From Centroberyx gerrardi (lineage: Eukaryota; Chordata; Actinopteri; Beryciformes; Berycidae): a stretch of DNA of 64,000 nt. This document shows positions 60,596 to 64,000 of the stretch, piece by piece (position 1 is the first letter of the stretch; every line of letters starts with the position of its first letter). Both the position numbers and the translations under genes were made by a program. The stretch lies in assembly GCF_048128805.1 (NCBI RefSeq), contig NC_136005.1, forward strand, positions 13,418,975 to 13,482,974, written 5' to 3'. The notes under the pieces are model-generated. The model did not search any database. It had not been told where the DNA came from and saw only the letters and a list, made by a program, of their open reading frames with translations.

Positions 60596-62509
60596 TGGTG
60601 AGGTGTATTGGAGATGAGGAAGGTTGGTGGTAGGGAAAAGGGATGAACGGGGAGGAAAAGAAAGGAATTAAATACTAGAACTTGACATGTAGGGAGATGA
60701 AGAAAGTGAATGTATAGACTCTGAAGGTGCAAAGGTGGACAACTCTAATTCCACAGGCATGCAGTTCTCCTTCCTGGTCCATAATTTTCAACTTCTGCAT
60801 ATGCCAAAGATAAATTCCACTCACCAGGATAGCTGTAAGCACATGGATATCTTTAAAGTTCAACTGATACCATAGTATTTGGTAAACAGTAGATCAAAAG
60901 CGACTCTTTCAGTGTGTGTGTGCTCTACTGTCTGAGCAGAGCTTATGAAAGCTACAGTATATCGAGTGGCGAGTGCACTTGACAGTTCTGAAATGCCACA
61001 CAGAATAGCACTGATAGTTAAAATGCAAGCAATAGGAAAGGTTTGAGTTGATCACAGACACACATACACACACACATACATACATAGACATACACACACG
61101 ATGCATAGAACATGTACAATCATATAAGCAGATTTGTAGAGCTCTCTGGGTTATCGGATGAGATGATTTCTACCAGATTTTTGGTGTCAAAGTTCTCTGC
61201 GGAAAGTGATTGATGAGTGCTGGGTAATTGTCCATTGTGAGGAGATGTCAGAGGGAGACGGCGTGTCACCTCGCAGTGAGAGTAAAAGAGCCGGCAAATG
61301 GAAGTGATTACATCTAATATTCAACATCTGGGAGTGATTGCCTCAGAAGACAAGTTTCAAAGAGAGAGAATGGCGGAGAAAAAAGAAAGAGGCAACAGTA
61401 ATTTGCACAGGATTTACGAATCTCCTGAATCGAATTTAGGAATCTTTGCACACATCTTGTTCTATTCCCCCAAGACAATCACTCATGATATGCATGCACA
61501 CACGCATAAACAACCCTACATATCCACTCACATCAACACAAACAACTCACATTATTGATTTGCACAAATTATTTTTTTGGCTGTGAGACAGCCGGTGGCT
61601 AAAACTCACGAGCGATACCAGATAATACAAGTTTTAATACTCACTGCTGTGTGTTGAATTTTAAAGACATCAGACTCACATATCACTACTCCATATATCT
61701 CGCTGTCTGTCTGTGAGCAATCACAAGCCACCCAAGCAATGGTTGCCTGTGTGTCAGAGTTGAGCTGGAGCCAGGTCAGAAGTGATCAAAGACTGCTGAG
61801 GAGAGAGAGAAAGGGGGTTATCTGGTCCCAATTACATTCAATCATGGGAAATTGGCAAAGTGCAAAGCGAGAGAGATCTTCATGATGAGAGCATGAGGCC
61901 AGATGAGCTGAGGTGGTCCGCCGACATTTCTGACTTCACAGAGAAGACGAGAAAATGATAGGCCAAGATGGTGATTCTTGTCAAACTTTTTTTCTTCTTT
62001 TTTTTTAATTTGGAGTATTTTCTCTACCTCTCTGCGTTGCGTGTCACACAGGGGCATTACTGACTTTAAAACTACTGACAATCAAGGATTTAAAGAATTA
62101 ACTGTTGATTATGGGTTACAATGTATTGATAAGCTAAGGAAACTTTAAAAGATGATTAAGGTGAAACAAAGGCTTCTTTGCTTTGTGTACAAAGGACTTG
62201 AACAGATTGCATTTCCCCACCTAATGAATGCTGATAAAGAGAGAGAGATAACCAAACAGGCATAACAAAAGGAATTTCTCTTACTGGGGTTTTCAGTCTG
62301 ATTTGTCAAACACAGTGGTCTGTCCTCTCCTCTGATTGGTCAGGGGCACTCACCAAAGAATGCCAACAAAGTGACTCTCCAGTGTGACCCCCCCGCCCCC
62401 CCTACCTCTGCAACCTCCCCATCCCCCATGACCACCCCCACCCCCCTGCTCTGTGCCCCTCACCCATCCCCCCTCATTCTCCCCACTTTCCCCCACCCTT
62501 TCTTCCTCT

Positions 62510-62542
<33 letters not shown>

Positions 62543-62827
62543 GTTCTCTCCCCGTTGCCTCACGGCTCGCTGTGACCCATCTTGCACCTCCCGAAGCCCA
62601 CAACAGATGCTTGGTGTGTGAAGAAGGTCAGGAGTTCAGGCTTGGCTGAGGCTCCATCCCTCCCTCTGCACAGAGGAGGCCTGCCCTGCGGGTTTATAAT
62701 TATCTGCCGTTGGCATTGAGTGCAGGTTCAAGCACAGTGCAAGCGCTGGCACCGGCGTGGGGGGATGCGCTTGGCTACACACTTGATGATTAGTTGTCCC
62801 TAATTGTCAGCTCCTTGTTCCTTTTTA

Positions 62828-62869
<42 letters not shown>

Positions 62870-64000
62870 TCTCTGTCTTTCTCTTCCTCCCTCTCTCCCT
62901 CGCCAGTTAGGACATCTTTACACAAAATTCAGCGCTTAGTTTATTGTCCCGCCCACGCACTCTGCCCTGCCTTTTGTGCTTCATTAATCTGTTTACCTGT
63001 TTACTGTTGCCACATTACCATCTTGCATCTTTTTAGTGCTCCTTCCTTTAGAAAAAGCCCTCTCTCTGTCATCTGGCATGTAGAGACCATGCCTTGTGGA
63101 TCAACAGGTTTCACAACACCATAGTTCATATTTCCAACCAGGTAAACTCAATGTTGGAATATACTCTGTTCTTGAAATAATGTGGATGAATGATATTGTT
63201 TGACGTTCCATTGCTTTTTTTTAATGATACATTTAAATGCCTAAGAGAATCTTACTCTCATAGCACAATGGTTGTTGAGACGACACACTGCAGTCAAGGG
63301 CTTTGTAAACCCCCATTGGTGGCAGATGCAACGAGCATGCCATAAAATCCTTCCAAGAGGAAAGAATGGGAGGCCTAAAGTTATACTGCCTCCACAGATG
63401 GTCTGCATGGGTCACAGTCACTGACATGGGAAAACCAGGTGGCCTTGACTTTGTTGTGTTCTTGTCTAAATGCATTTGTATCTTGGTACAAAATAAGCGT
63501 TCTTCTTTCTCACCTTGGATGTTCAGTATTTATTCAAAACTAGCATAAAGACTCTCAGTCAGCAAATGAACCAGAGTCATATTATTGAATGCTTCATCTC
63601 CACCTTAAGACATGTGCTTTGTGCTTTTAGTGCTCCTGCTGTTGGAATTGATATTCACTATTAAAATGAGTACAAATCTTTCTTTCGCAAATATTGTATT
63701 CATATTTTATCTGGTGATTCACAGCAGATTTTCTCCTCAGCCGTGTGCAGCAGCTGATTCCAGTCTGTTCCACTGAAAGGTGAATGTGTGCTTTCCATCA
63801 GGCATTTATATTGGCACTGACAGGCAGTGTGATAAATGACATTGGATAAATCCATTCCTCAATGCCTTCAGAGATGTCTCCGTGCCATTAGTCACTCACA
63901 CATGAGATCTCTGCAAGAGTCCATCACTGCTGCTCTGAGAAACACATCTGCAGACCTTGAGAGAGACCCTGAAATGGGTCGACAACTGAACCAATACTGT
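58931..64000. other. Gene-free region with dense (GA)n/(CT)n tracts, part 2
   Basis: No gene is seen. Simple tracts: CT 60,119-60,150; GA 60,523-60,595; CT 62,503-62,542; CT 62,831-62,880. The unique stretches between them contain homeodomain-type cores such as CCTAATTGTC (62,800) and CCAATAAATCAGCC (58,962), and resemble non-coding regulatory DNA near a developmental gene. This is inference from texture only. Confidence 0.5.

Overview
This is teleost (ray-finned fish) nuclear DNA. Short GT-AG introns, many (GT)n and (GA)n microsatellites, L2/CR1-type LINE remnants, hAT-type elements and tRNA-derived SINE heads all point that way. No RNA gene, CRISPR array or bacterial-type signal was seen.

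Region 1 (1 to about 33,680) is a young tandem segmental duplication. Two near-identical units (1-16,384 and 16,385-29,409) and the start of a third (29,410 to about 33,680) each carry granzyme-like secreted serine protease genes. They also share a minus-strand LINE with nested hAT insertions, and a nearly invariant 250-bp island after every protease gene. Three protease genes look intact (1,711-3,180; 18,144-19,613; 31,219-32,689). One has a solo LTR inside exon 2 (6,399-9,162). One keeps only exons 4 and 5, joined to foreign sequence (21,699-22,207). Ghost promoter copies (10,495 and 23,538) suggest a further lost gene per unit. The copies have almost identical introns but differ in the loops that line the substrate cleft, which is the most interesting signal in the window.

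Region 2 (34,259-36,321) is a single-copy serine protease whose primary specificity residues (G189, F190, S192, S216, D226 in chymotrypsin numbering) match neutrophil serine protease 4 (PRSS57). All the proteases keep the 191-220 disulphide, as in the neutrophil elastase / granzyme M / factor D group (the met-ase locus of mammals, human 19p13.3).

Region 3 (about 37,400-53,100) holds three housekeeping-type genes. A spindlin-family histone reader (plus) lies tail to tail with micos13 (minus), which is head to head with hsd11b1l (plus). MICOS13 and HSD11B1L are also neighbours on human 19p13.3, so this is old synteny.

Region 4 (53,100-64,000) has no recognisable gene. It is rich in (GA)n/(CT)n tracts separated by unique, low-repeat DNA, and looks like a regulatory intergenic region. 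Exon coordinates were read by hand from splice sites, reading frame and paralogue comparison; none is backed by transcript data.
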